Shown here: positions 53,560 to 62,820 of the stretch, in pieces
Layout: the number at the start of each line of letters is the position of its first letter
Numbering within the stretch: the first letter of the stretch is position 1
Source: Bacteroidetes bacterium 46-16
Lineage (GTDB): Bacteria; Bacteroidota; Bacteroidia; Chitinophagales; Chitinophagaceae
Length of the DNA: 64,000 nt
Direction: 5' to 3'
Assembly: GCA_001897835.1 (NCBI GenBank)
Contig: MKUN01000005.1
Coordinates: 1 to 64,000 of the forward strand
The notes under the pieces: model-generated
What the model saw: the letters and a program-made list of their open reading frames with translations, nothing else
Database searches by the model: none
What the model was told of the DNA's origin: nothing
Made by a program: the position numbers and the translations under genes

Positions 53560-56500
53560 ATGTCATTTAAAAAGTTACCTCTCCTTGTGATGGCAGTGCT
53601 GCTTACCCTGTGCAGTAATACCTACGCCTATTATATGAACACGGCTACTTTTTATGCCACAGGTAACCCCGGTACGGACACTACCGGCTGGGTGAATTCT
53701 GTGGGTACTAAGGTGGATAATGCTATGATCATTTCCAATTCCGGTTTGCAGCGTGGCTGGGCTGTTATGAAGCCCAACAACCCGATACCCGTAGGAGCGG
53801 TGATAGCCAGTGTGGACCTGGTATTCAACATAACGAATGTCTCAAACCCCGGGGCAGGTACGTTCAAAATAACCATTAACCAGCAAGATGCCTCACAGTA
53901 TGCAGGGCCTACTTTATACAGTACATTGGATCCTGCCCCTTTGATAAGCTCAGGTTCATGGGGTACCTCACCGGGCCAGGTAACGCTGCCACTCTCAACG
54001 GTGACCATGGCAGGCTATCTTACTTACCCGTCCATTACACTTGGCTTTATTGAGACCTCGGGCAATGGTGTTTATACTATTAGCGGTGAAACATCAGGAA
54101 CCCTGGCCCCCCACCTGGTAGTGAGGTATTATACGCCATGTACCGGCACGCCTACAGGCGGTACGGCATCGTCAACAGCCAATGTAATATGTCCCAATAC
54201 ACCATTCACATTAAGTGATGTAAGCTATACAGTAGATACAGGTATCACTTATCAATGGCAGGTAAGCACAGCAGCGGCAGCAGGGCCATTCAGTGATATT
54301 CCTTCAGCTACTAACCCTGCATCTTACCTTGTTCCTGCGCAGGCAGTCACTTCCTACTATCGTCTTAAAACAACTTGTACTTTTAATAATAACATTGGCT
54401 ATTCAAATGTCGTAACGGTAACAGAAAATCCGCCGACCTCATGTTATTGCATTCCTAACCCGGGATCGGGCGGATGTGCCAGCGGGGATGGTATAAATAC
54501 CTTTGTGCTGAATGGCGAGAATGCAAGTGCCATTACCGATTTTGGTACGGGCTGCCATGCGAATGCATATGATGACAGAACAATAGAGACCGTGCAACTG
54601 ATGCAATGTGTGAGCTATGGTGCCATCATTACCAAGATAACCAATAACGGGCAACAGGATAATGTAAACATCTGGATCGACTTTAATGATGATGGTGTAT
54701 TTAGTGCTTCAGAAAGCGTGGCTACTGCAAGTAACATTACCAACAACTACCCGATACCCAATAACATTACGATCAATATACCCACCGGCGCAAACCCGGG
54801 TAACCACAGGATGCGTGTGATGGTAGGGCGTGGCGTGGCTGCTGCAAGTTTCGATCCTTGTAATGCAGGCCCCGTGTGGAACTATGGTGAGACACATGAC
54901 TATACTGCCAACATATTGCCCATAATTGTGCTCACCAATCCTATCATAGCAGGTAATAACGATGTATGTGCAGGTAATTGTGTATCACTCACTGCAAACG
55001 TGCCCAATGCTAATGCGGGTACGCAATACATCTGGACCTACCCACCGGCATACACGCCGGTGATCACGACCAACCCAACTTTGAACATTTGTCCTGCAAA
55101 TGTTACCCATACCGGTACTTATTCTGTAAAAGCATTTTACGGTTGTGATACAACCCTTGCCGGTACGCTCAATGTAACGGTACATGCACAACCGCAGGCT
55201 ACGCCCAGCAGCAACAGTCCTGTTTGTAGTGGTACTACGCTGAATCTGAACGGTACGCCCATTGATCCCGTGACTAACTGGGAATGGTTAGGGCCGGTTG
55301 CTTATGACCAGTTTGGACAAAACCAGACCAGGGCAAATATGCTGACCACCTATGCTGGTACGTATACCCTGATCGTAACAGATGGATTTGGTTGTAAGGA
55401 TACTTTTACAACAGATGTCACCGTGCTGCCGACACCAACGATAACACTTACCCCAACCAACCCCACGTCCTGCGTGCCGGGTAATGAGGGACAGATAAAA
55501 GTGAATGGCCTTACTACCGGCACATCATACGATGTTTTCTGGAATGGCCCCCTTAATGGCAACATGACAGCTACTGCAACAGCAGGCGCTATTACAATAA
55601 CCGGTCTTATAGAAGGTACTTATACTGTTTATGTGACTACGCATACTTTGCCGGTATGCCAAACCGCAAGTGTAGTTGCGGTATTGACTAACCCCGTATA
55701 TACGATATTCACGGTCACACCCATTAACCCAACAACGTGTACCCCGGGTAATGACGGTAAAGTGCAACTATGCGGCCTGCCTGCTAATACCAGCGGCTGG
55801 ACATTCTACTACAATTATAATGCGGTACCGCAAACACCACTGACTAACCAGACGGTTCCTGCCAATGGCTGTTATTCCATTACGGGTCTGTCGATAGGTA
55901 CTTATGATAATATATATGGTATCCGAAATGGCTGCCAGACGAATATTGTTGGCCCAACGGTGCTTAATAATCCTGTGTACACTATAACAAACGTTACATC
56001 GGTCAACCCGACGAACTGTGTACCGGGTTGCGATGGTACTATAACCATATCGGGTCTGACGGCCAATGTGGCCAACCAATGGGATGTGTACTACATCTTC
56101 AATGGTAATCCCGGATCGATGCTGAACCGAAGCACCAATGGCAGCGGCCAGATCGTATTGACAGGTATGTGCGAGGGGACTTATACCAATATATATGTTA
56201 CCCGCACCGGCTGTACTACCAATACATGGGCCGGCCCAATTGTGCTCACAAATCCATCTTATTCGCTTACCAGCATCACCAGTGTTAACCCTACAACATG
56301 TACTCCCGGCAATAACGGGACAATAACTGTGTGCGGTTTACCCAACAACCTGACCAACTGTACGATCAATTACCTTAAAGACGGTAACCCAGGTTCATTT
56401 GGACCTGTTACCTCAACAGGTACGGGCTGTGTTACTGCTACCGGCTTGAGCGCGGGTACTTATGACAATGTGTATGTGGTGCGCGGAGGCTGTATCACCA

Positions 56501-58644
56501 ATGCGCTGGGTCCAGTAGTGCTCATCAACCCTGCAGGCCCTGTGGCTACGGCCAGCAGCAATAGTGCCGTGTGCAGTGGTAATAACCTGAATTTATTTGG
56601 TGGCCCGTCAGCCGGTGTAACCTGGAACTGGACTGGTCCGACAGGCTTTAGTGTAATAGGTGTACAGAACCCAACACGTACTGCTGTAGCCACTGTGGAT
56701 GCAGGAACTTATAAAATAGTGGTTACCGACCTTACATCGGGCTGTAAAGATTCTACGACTACCAATGTGGTCGTAAATAAAACGCCGACACTGACCAGTA
56801 TATCATCTACGAACCCAACCAAGTGCGGTACATGTAACGGTACGTTCACCATATCAGGCTTAGACCCCAATACAAGCTATACCCTGCATTATCTTAAAGA
56901 TGCCGTATTGCAGTTCCCGGTGAATTTTGTAAGTACAGCTACAGGTACCTATACACGTACTAACTTGTGTACAGGTGTGTATGATAATATTTACGTGACC
57001 TCGGCATTCCCGGCATTGTGCCCTTCGAATGCACTGGGGCCGGTTAATCTTGTTAACCCGCCGGCACCTCCTCAGCCGGGTGCGAACTCAAACTCGCCGG
57101 TATGTGCAGGTGATACGCTGAAATTGAATGCAGTATCGGGTACCTACGCTGCGATTTATAAGTGGTCCGGCCCGGCAGCCTTTGGCTCAAATGTGCCCGG
57201 TCAAAACCAATCGATACCCAATGTTACCGCAGCTTATGGTGGTAACTATTCCGTTACTGTGACGGATACCTTTAACTGTACATCGCTGCCAACAGTGATC
57301 AATACGGTTATCAAACCATTGCCTGTTATTACGATAGGCAGCAACACACCTGTATGCGTAGGCATAACTCTTGAGCTCTATGCCAGCAGTGATATACCGG
57401 GTTCAACATTTTTCTGGAATTATCCCGATGGTCCTACATCCACATTGGATAGTCCGACCAGGCCCAACGCCATACCTTTATACGGAGGTGAATATACCGT
57501 GCACGTAACATCGCCCTCAGGCTGCGTTTCGGCTGACAGTACCGATGTATTTATTGGTAATATACTGCTTGCAGGATTGCAGGCCAGCAATAACGGCCCA
57601 TTATGCTCAGGCGATACGTTGAAGCTGAATTCAGGAGTATTAGTGCCGGGTGCGCAATATTCATGGACAGGTCCTAACGGTTATTATACACCCATCGCCG
57701 ACCCCATAAGAACGAATATACAGGTTGCAGATTCAGGAGATTATATTTTGACTGCTGTGCTGAACGGTTGCCTGTCGGCACCTGATACCACCCATGTTAT
57801 CGTAAGGCCTACTACCACAGCATCTATTACTATCACTGTGGATCCAAGTGATACTATTTGTTTGGGTGATAATGTAACCTTTACTGCCACTGTTACCAAT
57901 GGAGGGAATGACCCCCAATATCAATGGGTGAAGAACGGCTACTGGGTACTTGGTGCTTTAGACAGTTTCTGGGGTTCGCCCTCATTATATAATCACGATA
58001 GTATATTCTGTATTCTTACCAGCAACGAGGTTTGCGTGACCAATCCTGTGGATACAAGTAATGGGATCGCTATAACATTGGGCACTACAATTACACCGTC
58101 GGTGATATTGACCGCCAACCCTGTAGTGATACTGCCCGGCCAGCCGATTGACTTTACGGCAACGGCGGTAAATGCAGGCCCTAACCCAACATTTGAATGG
58201 TTCAGGAATGGCGTACTGGTACCGAATGTAACCGGTAATACATATACCGGCTATAACCTAACAGTAAATGACCAGATAAAAGTGGTGGTACACAGCAGCT
58301 TTACATGTGCCCTCACCGATACGGCAAGTGCATTCTGGGGCAACCCGAATGTTACCTTACAGACAACATCTGTTGCTGGTAAAGAAAGTGCTATAACCTT
58401 GTACCCTAACCCGAATAATGGCACATTTACACTTAAAGGTGTGTTCCAGGATATTACTTCAGAGAAAGATATACCTGTTGAGATCATCAATGCCCTGGGA
58501 CAGGTGGTGTATCGCGACCAGGCCAGCATTGTGAACAGTGTGCTGAAAATGCAGTTCTCGCTTGTTGACATGCCGCAAGGGATGTATGTCCTGAGGCTTG
58601 AAATAGGTAAAGACTCAAGAATGTTACGATTTACGATCAAATAA
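53560..58644 (+). CDS. Giant T9SS surface protein with internal repeats
   Basis: This 1694-residue secreted protein has a signal peptide (1-23), a DNRLRE-like beta-sandwich (about 25-192), an Ig-like segment (about 195-290) and a GEVED domain (about 310-450, with NIWIDFNDDGVF). Ig/PKD-like domains alternate with five repeats of about 90 residues (626-711, 712-804, 805-898, 899-991, 1074-1167). Each repeat has the pattern NPT-x-C-x-PG-x-x-G then GL then GTY-x-NIY. The end (about 1340-1694) is nearly the same as the next gene, finishing with a sorting domain (LYPNPNNGTF to RFTIK). Likely an adhesin or surface fibre; no enzyme motif was seen. Confidence 0.9.
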   Translation: MSFKKLPLLVMAVLLTLCSNTYAYYMNTATFYATGNPGTDTTGWVNSVGTKVDNAMIISNSGLQRGWAVMKPNNPIPVGAVIASVDLVFNITNVSNPGAGTFKITINQQDASQYAGPTLYSTLDPAPLISSGSWGTSPGQVTLPLSTVTMAGYLTYPSITLGFIETSGNGVYTISGETSGTLAPHLVVRYYTPCTGTPTGGTASSTANVICPNTPFTLSDVSYTVDTGITYQWQVSTAAAAGPFSDIPSATNPASYLVPAQAVTSYYRLKTTCTFNNNIGYSNVVTVTENPPTSCYCIPNPGSGGCASGDGINTFVLNGENASAITDFGTGCHANAYDDRTIETVQLMQCVSYGAIITKITNNGQQDNVNIWIDFNDDGVFSASESVATASNITNNYPIPNNITINIPTGANPGNHRMRVMVGRGVAAASFDPCNAGPVWNYGETHDYTANILPIIVLTNPIIAGNNDVCAGNCVSLTANVPNANAGTQYIWTYPPAYTPVITTNPTLNICPANVTHTGTYSVKAFYGCDTTLAGTLNVTVHAQPQATPSSNSPVCSGTTLNLNGTPIDPVTNWEWLGPVAYDQFGQNQTRANMLTTYAGTYTLIVTDGFGCKDTFTTDVTVLPTPTITLTPTNPTSCVPGNEGQIKVNGLTTGTSYDVFWNGPLNGNMTATATAGAITITGLIEGTYTVYVTTHTLPVCQTASVVAVLTNPVYTIFTVTPINPTTCTPGNDGKVQLCGLPANTSGWTFYYNYNAVPQTPLTNQTVPANGCYSITGLSIGTYDNIYGIRNGCQTNIVGPTVLNNPVYTITNVTSVNPTNCVPGCDGTITISGLTANVANQWDVYYIFNGNPGSMLNRSTNGSGQIVLTGMCEGTYTNIYVTRTGCTTNTWAGPIVLTNPSYSLTSITSVNPTTCTPGNNGTITVCGLPNNLTNCTINYLKDGNPGSFGPVTSTGTGCVTATGLSAGTYDNVYVVRGGCITNALGPVVLINPAGPVATASSNSAVCSGNNLNLFGGPSAGVTWNWTGPTGFSVIGVQNPTRTAVATVDAGTYKIVVTDLTSGCKDSTTTNVVVNKTPTLTSISSTNPTKCGTCNGTFTISGLDPNTSYTLHYLKDAVLQFPVNFVSTATGTYTRTNLCTGVYDNIYVTSAFPALCPSNALGPVNLVNPPAPPQPGANSNSPVCAGDTLKLNAVSGTYAAIYKWSGPAAFGSNVPGQNQSIPNVTAAYGGNYSVTVTDTFNCTSLPTVINTVIKPLPVITIGSNTPVCVGITLELYASSDIPGSTFFWNYPDGPTSTLDSPTRPNAIPLYGGEYTVHVTSPSGCVSADSTDVFIGNILLAGLQASNNGPLCSGDTLKLNSGVLVPGAQYSWTGPNGYYTPIADPIRTNIQVADSGDYILTAVLNGCLSAPDTTHVIVRPTTTASITITVDPSDTICLGDNVTFTATVTNGGNDPQYQWVKNGYWVLGALDSFWGSPSLYNHDSIFCILTSNEVCVTNPVDTSNGIAITLGTTITPSVILTANPVVILPGQPIDFTATAVNAGPNPTFEWFRNGVLVPNVTGNTYTGYNLTVNDQIKVVVHSSFTCALTDTASAFWGNPNVTLQTTSVAGKESAITLYPNPNNGTFTLKGVFQDITSEKDIPVEIINALGQVVYRDQASIVNSVLKMQFSLVDMPQGMYVLRLEIGKDSRMLRFTIK
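55435..57060 (+). repeat. Five intragenic repeats of about 280 bp
   Basis: Units begin near 55435, 55693, 55972, 56254 and 56779 in the giant protein gene. Units 2-4 are contiguous and most alike (VYTIxxVTxxNPTxC-x-PG). Unit 5 is separated by an Ig-like domain. They differ at many positions, so they are old protein repeats, not recent slippage. Confidence 0.85.
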
Positions 58645-58678
58645 TAAATCCCTGTCCAGGGAATTCAATATCTGTTTG

Positions 58679-58710
58679 AAAGCGCCGGTTCATACCGGCG
58701 CTTTTTCTTT
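58679..58710 (+). terminator. Terminator of the giant T9SS gene
   Basis: AAAGCGCCGGT and ACCGGCGCTTT form an 11-bp stem with a 4-nt loop, followed by TTCTTTT. Confidence 0.93.
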
Positions 58711-58851
58711 TCGTATTCGAGCCATTACATATTGATATTTTTTATTCGAATGATGTTTTTTTAATTGCTAATGTTATATTATCTTTCTATCGCGTAAAGG
58801 TGTTTTTAGTACTTTTACGCATTATAAATGCTGCTTAATAAATTTTGAGGC

Positions 58852-60870
58852 ATGAGGAAAAACTACTCGCTTACATTATTGCTATTTTTATCTATATGCT
58901 GCATCAGCTCGCTGAAAGCACAGGTCAACTATAGGTTCACTGCTTTGCAGGGTACGTATACTACGCTTACCGGTGCCACCAACGTTACACTGATCGGTAA
59001 TACTAATGATGGATATAATGGTTTCATTCCCCTTGGTTTCAACTTTTATTATAACGGCGCGGCTACCCCTACTACAAGTGTGGGCGTAAGTACCAATGGC
59101 TTTATGACCCTTAGTGGCTTTCTCAATAACTCTACGCCGGTTAATAATTTGAACTCGGGTCTTGCAGGCCGCAGGCCGGTGATCGCACCATTATGGGATG
59201 ATATTTCTGCTACATCAGGATTGAGCTACCAGACCAGCGGCTCGGCTCCCAACAGGGTATTTACTATGCAATGGCGCAACATTCACTGGAACCAGGCATA
59301 TGTGCCGATAGCGGGCTCGTTCCAGGTTAAATTATATGAGACCTCGAATTTTATTGATTTCATTTACGACTCTACAGGTTCAACACAAAATGCCAGTGCA
59401 TCCATTGGCTTGACTGCTTCCGGAACGGGTGCGGGTAACTTTGCTTCACTTGAGAATACAACTACGACCCCAACGGTCAGCACTACCGCAGAGGTCACTA
59501 CACTGTCAACCATGATGGCTGGCGGCCAGATATACAGGTGGAGCTATGCGCCTGCTGCTACGGGTACTACCATAGTATGCATCGGGCAGCCGATCACACT
59601 TGATGCAACAGGTATTACCGGTGCCATATTTACCTGGACCGGGCCTAATATAGCACCAACAACGGGGCCAACGCTGAATATTGCCAGTGCTACAGTGGCC
59701 GATGGGGGTACCTATTATGTAACACAAACGATCAATGGCATTGAATCTGCTGCCGATTCCATCATAGTGGTTGTAGGATTGCCGCAAGGCGCACCTGTAG
59801 GCAGTGCTAATACACCAGTTTGCAGCGGGCAGACATTAAGTCTTACCGTTACCAATTTCAGCCCGGCATTTACTTATTCATGGACGGGCCCTAATGCATA
59901 CTATTCCCCGATAGCTAACTCCGATATTAATAATGTAGCCGTTACCGACGCCGGTGACTATATAGTTACTGCGCTTGCATTTAATGGTTGCAGCGAATCG
60001 GACACCGTGCATGTAGATGTGATACAGACCGATACGGCCACGATAGATGTATCCGTATCGCCCAATGATACTATATGTGTAGGTGATGATGCCGAGTTTA
60101 CTGCTGCCATCACCTACGGTGGCACTAATCCGCAGTACCAATGGGTGAAGAACGGTTACTGGGTTCTCGGTGCTACAGATAGCTTCTGGGGTTCAACCTC
60201 GCTGGTAACATTTGATACTATTTATTGTATACTTACCAGCAACCAGGCTTGTGTGTACAACCCGGTAGATACCAGCAACAAGATCGTAATGTCGCTGGCA
60301 AGTTACCTGGCTCCATCGGTTACGCTGACCGCTTCAGTAAACCAGGTATTACCGGGTCAGCCTATTGACTTTACAGCCACAGCCATTAATGCCGGCACCA
60401 ATCCTACTTATGAATGGTATAGGGATGGAGTTATAATCCCTAATGTAACAGGTACAACATATACCGGCTACAACCTTACTACGAACGACCAGATAAAAGT
60501 GATCGTGCACAGTAGTTTCACATGTGCGCTCACCGATACGGCAAGTGCATTCTGGGGTAATCCCAATATCGTAATACCGACCAATGTTGTTTCCGCAAAT
60601 AATGGAAATGACATTACGCTGTATCCTAATCCTAACAATGGTAACTTTACCATATCGGGTGATGCTAAAGGTATTGCAAACGGTTCGGTAGTGAAAACAG
60701 AAGTTATTAATATGGTTGGCCAGTTGGTATACAATGGTAAAACTGAGATCAGTAACGGCAAATTCACAAAAGAAGTGAGCCTGGATAATAACCTGACCGC
60801 CGGTATATATGTGCTGCGCGTGAGTGCAGGTAATGTGAAAAATATACTGCGTTTCGTGATCAATAAATAA
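58852..60870 (+). CDS. T9SS-exported protein sharing the C-terminal module
   Basis: This 672-residue secreted protein has a signal peptide (1-23, ending LKAQ), a nidogen-like/beta-sandwich N-terminal domain (about 24-230, with GVSTNGFMTLSGF and APLWDDI), Ig-like domains, and a C-terminal half (about 315-672) closely matching residues 1340-1694 of the preceding protein. It ends with a sorting domain (LYPNPNNGNF to RFVINK). The shared half includes WVKNGYWVLGA-x-DSFWGS and TCALTDTASAFWGNPN. Probably a surface protein exported by T9SS; the role is unknown. Confidence 0.9.
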   Translation: MRKNYSLTLLLFLSICCISSLKAQVNYRFTALQGTYTTLTGATNVTLIGNTNDGYNGFIPLGFNFYYNGAATPTTSVGVSTNGFMTLSGFLNNSTPVNNLNSGLAGRRPVIAPLWDDISATSGLSYQTSGSAPNRVFTMQWRNIHWNQAYVPIAGSFQVKLYETSNFIDFIYDSTGSTQNASASIGLTASGTGAGNFASLENTTTTPTVSTTAEVTTLSTMMAGGQIYRWSYAPAATGTTIVCIGQPITLDATGITGAIFTWTGPNIAPTTGPTLNIASATVADGGTYYVTQTINGIESAADSIIVVVGLPQGAPVGSANTPVCSGQTLSLTVTNFSPAFTYSWTGPNAYYSPIANSDINNVAVTDAGDYIVTALAFNGCSESDTVHVDVIQTDTATIDVSVSPNDTICVGDDAEFTAAITYGGTNPQYQWVKNGYWVLGATDSFWGSTSLVTFDTIYCILTSNQACVYNPVDTSNKIVMSLASYLAPSVTLTASVNQVLPGQPIDFTATAINAGTNPTYEWYRDGVIIPNVTGTTYTGYNLTTNDQIKVIVHSSFTCALTDTASAFWGNPNIVIPTNVVSANNGNDITLYPNPNNGNFTISGDAKGIANGSVVKTEVINMVGQLVYNGKTEISNGKFTKEVSLDNNLTAGIYVLRVSAGNVKNILRFVINK

Positions 60871-60889
60871 GATATACTATAATGATTAT

Positions 60890-60920
60890 AGCCCCATGTG
60901 TGAACATGGGGCTTTTTTTA
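60890..60920 (+). terminator. Rho-independent terminator
   Basis: AGCCCCATGT and ACATGGGGCT form a 10-bp stem with a 4-nt loop, followed by TTTTTTT. Confidence 0.95.
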
Positions 60921-60983
60921 TTGGTACAGGCCAGGGGTGGTTTTATATATTTTCACATTTATGCAATTGCAGTTTTTAAAAAG

Positions 60984-60991
60984 TATTTTTG
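60984..60991 (+). promoter_or_regulatory. -7 promoter element for argS
   Basis: TATTTTTG matches TAnnTTTG, 18 bases before the ATG at 61010. Confidence 0.5.
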
Positions 60992-61009
60992 TGCAAAACA
61001 GAGCGGCTA

Positions 61010-62809
61010 ATGACTATCGCAGCACAAATCAAAATGGCTACGGAAGATGCGTTGAAACACCTGTATCCGGGTGTTGAAATACCAGTGTCTTCAATTACAG
61101 TTAACCAGACCAAACCTGAATTTACGGGCGACTATACCGTTGTATTGTTCCCTTTTGTAAAACTATTGCGAAAAAAGCCCGATGAACTGGGCCAGCAACT
61201 GGGTAGCTATCTTATTGAAAAGACGGGCCTCTTTTCAGGATTTGATATTGTGAGTGGTTTCCTTAACCTGACTGTTACAGACAAATACTGGGTCAATTTC
61301 CTGCTGAACCATTTTAACGATCAGCACTATGCAGAGAAACCCAAGCACGACAGGCGGATAATGGTGGAATACTCATCCCCAAACACCAATAAGCCTTTAC
61401 ATTTTGGGCATTTAAGAAATATTTTCCTGGGTTTTGCTATGGCCGAAGTACTCAAAGCAAGTGGCAACCAGGTAGTGAAAGCTAATCTTATCAATGACCG
61501 GGGCATACATATCTGCAAGTCAATGATAGCCTGGCAACATTATGCACAAGGCGATACGCCTGAACGTACCGGTATAAAAGGGGATCATCTTGTTGGTGAT
61601 TATTATGTTAAATTCAACGATGTCTATAAGCAACAGGTGGCCAAACTGGTAAGTGAGGGCATGGATGAGGCTATTGCTGAAAAAGAAGCCCCGATCATGA
61701 AAGAAACGCAGGAGATGCTGCGTAATTGGGAGGCAGGGGATAGCGACACACGCAGCCTTTGGGAAATGATGAATGGCTGGGTATATAAAGGCTTTAACGA
61801 AAGTTATAAGAGGCTGGGTGTTGACTTTGATAAAATGTATTATGAAAGCGACACTTACCTGCTGGGTAAAAAGATAGTGGAGCAGGGATTGCAAAAAGGG
61901 GTACTGTACAAAAAGGAAGATGGCTCGGTATGGGTTGATCTGGAAGATGAGGGACTCGATCAGAAATTACTGCTTCGTGGTGATGGCACATCTGTATATA
62001 TAACGCAGGATCTGGGCACGGCAAAGCTGAAGTACAATGATTATAAGCTTGATCAGTCGATATATGTAATAGCTGATGAGCAGAACTATCATATGCAGGT
62101 ACTGAAGCTGATACTGAAAAAGCTGGGTGAGCCCTGTGCCGATGGCATCTATCACCTCTCCTACGGTATGGTGGAGCTGCCCACAGGCAGGATGAAAAGT
62201 CGTGAGGGTACTGTAGTGGATGCTGATGATATGATGGACGAGATGATAGCCCTTGCCAGAGAACAGACGGAACAGGCCGGTAAAACAGAGGGCTTTTCGC
62301 AGGAAGAGCTCGATAAGCTGTACGAGACCATAGGCATGGGTGCTCTTAAGTTTTACCTCTTACGCGTGGATCCTAAAAAGAAAATGATCTTTGATCCTAA
62401 AGAATCTATTGACCTGCATGGTTTTACGGCCACATTCATACAATATGCGCATGCACGTATATGCTCTATACTGCGCAAGGAGAATGTGCCGCTCATGCCA
62501 CCCAATACAAGGTTCCAGACCTTTTGCTGCAATGAAGCGATACTGCCCGCAGAGAAGAAGCTGATGCTGGCCCTGGAGCAGTATCCATCCATACTCGAGA
62601 ATGCCGCGGTGGAATATAATCCATCCCTGCTCTGCAATTATTCGTTTTTGATCGCACAATTATTCAATTCATTCTATGATGAGCACAGCATATCGAAAGC
62701 CGAGAACGAGGAGAAGAAGCATTTGCGCCTGATGATCATAGTCATGACCGCACAGGTATTAAGGCATGCCATGCATTTACTGGGCATAAGATTGCCGGAG
62801 AAAATGTAG
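61010..62809 (+). CDS. argS: Arginyl-tRNA synthetase
   Basis: ArgS charges tRNA-Arg. The 599-residue class I enzyme has an N-terminal tRNA-binding domain, the HIGH-type motif NTNKPLHFGHLRN, the KMSKS-region counterpart GRMKSREGTVV and a C-terminal anticodon-binding (DALR) domain ending RHAMHLLGIRLPEKM. The ATG at 61010 (MTIAAQI) is used; a TTG seven codons upstream overlaps the promoter element. It is followed 11 bp later by a membrane protein gene on the same strand. Confidence 0.97.
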   Translation: MTIAAQIKMATEDALKHLYPGVEIPVSSITVNQTKPEFTGDYTVVLFPFVKLLRKKPDELGQQLGSYLIEKTGLFSGFDIVSGFLNLTVTDKYWVNFLLNHFNDQHYAEKPKHDRRIMVEYSSPNTNKPLHFGHLRNIFLGFAMAEVLKASGNQVVKANLINDRGIHICKSMIAWQHYAQGDTPERTGIKGDHLVGDYYVKFNDVYKQQVAKLVSEGMDEAIAEKEAPIMKETQEMLRNWEAGDSDTRSLWEMMNGWVYKGFNESYKRLGVDFDKMYYESDTYLLGKKIVEQGLQKGVLYKKEDGSVWVDLEDEGLDQKLLLRGDGTSVYITQDLGTAKLKYNDYKLDQSIYVIADEQNYHMQVLKLILKKLGEPCADGIYHLSYGMVELPTGRMKSREGTVVDADDMMDEMIALAREQTEQAGKTEGFSQEELDKLYETIGMGALKFYLLRVDPKKKMIFDPKESIDLHGFTATFIQYAHARICSILRKENVPLMPPNTRFQTFCCNEAILPAEKKLMLALEQYPSILENAAVEYNPSLLCNYSFLIAQLFNSFYDEHSISKAENEEKKHLRLMIIVMTAQVLRHAMHLLGIRLPEKM

Positions 62810-62820
62810 TTTTAAGTTAA

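Noticed and set aside
55435-57060. CRISPR-like array
   Set aside because: Repeat spacing is about 280 bp, units are diverged and in frame with one protein, so these are protein repeats.
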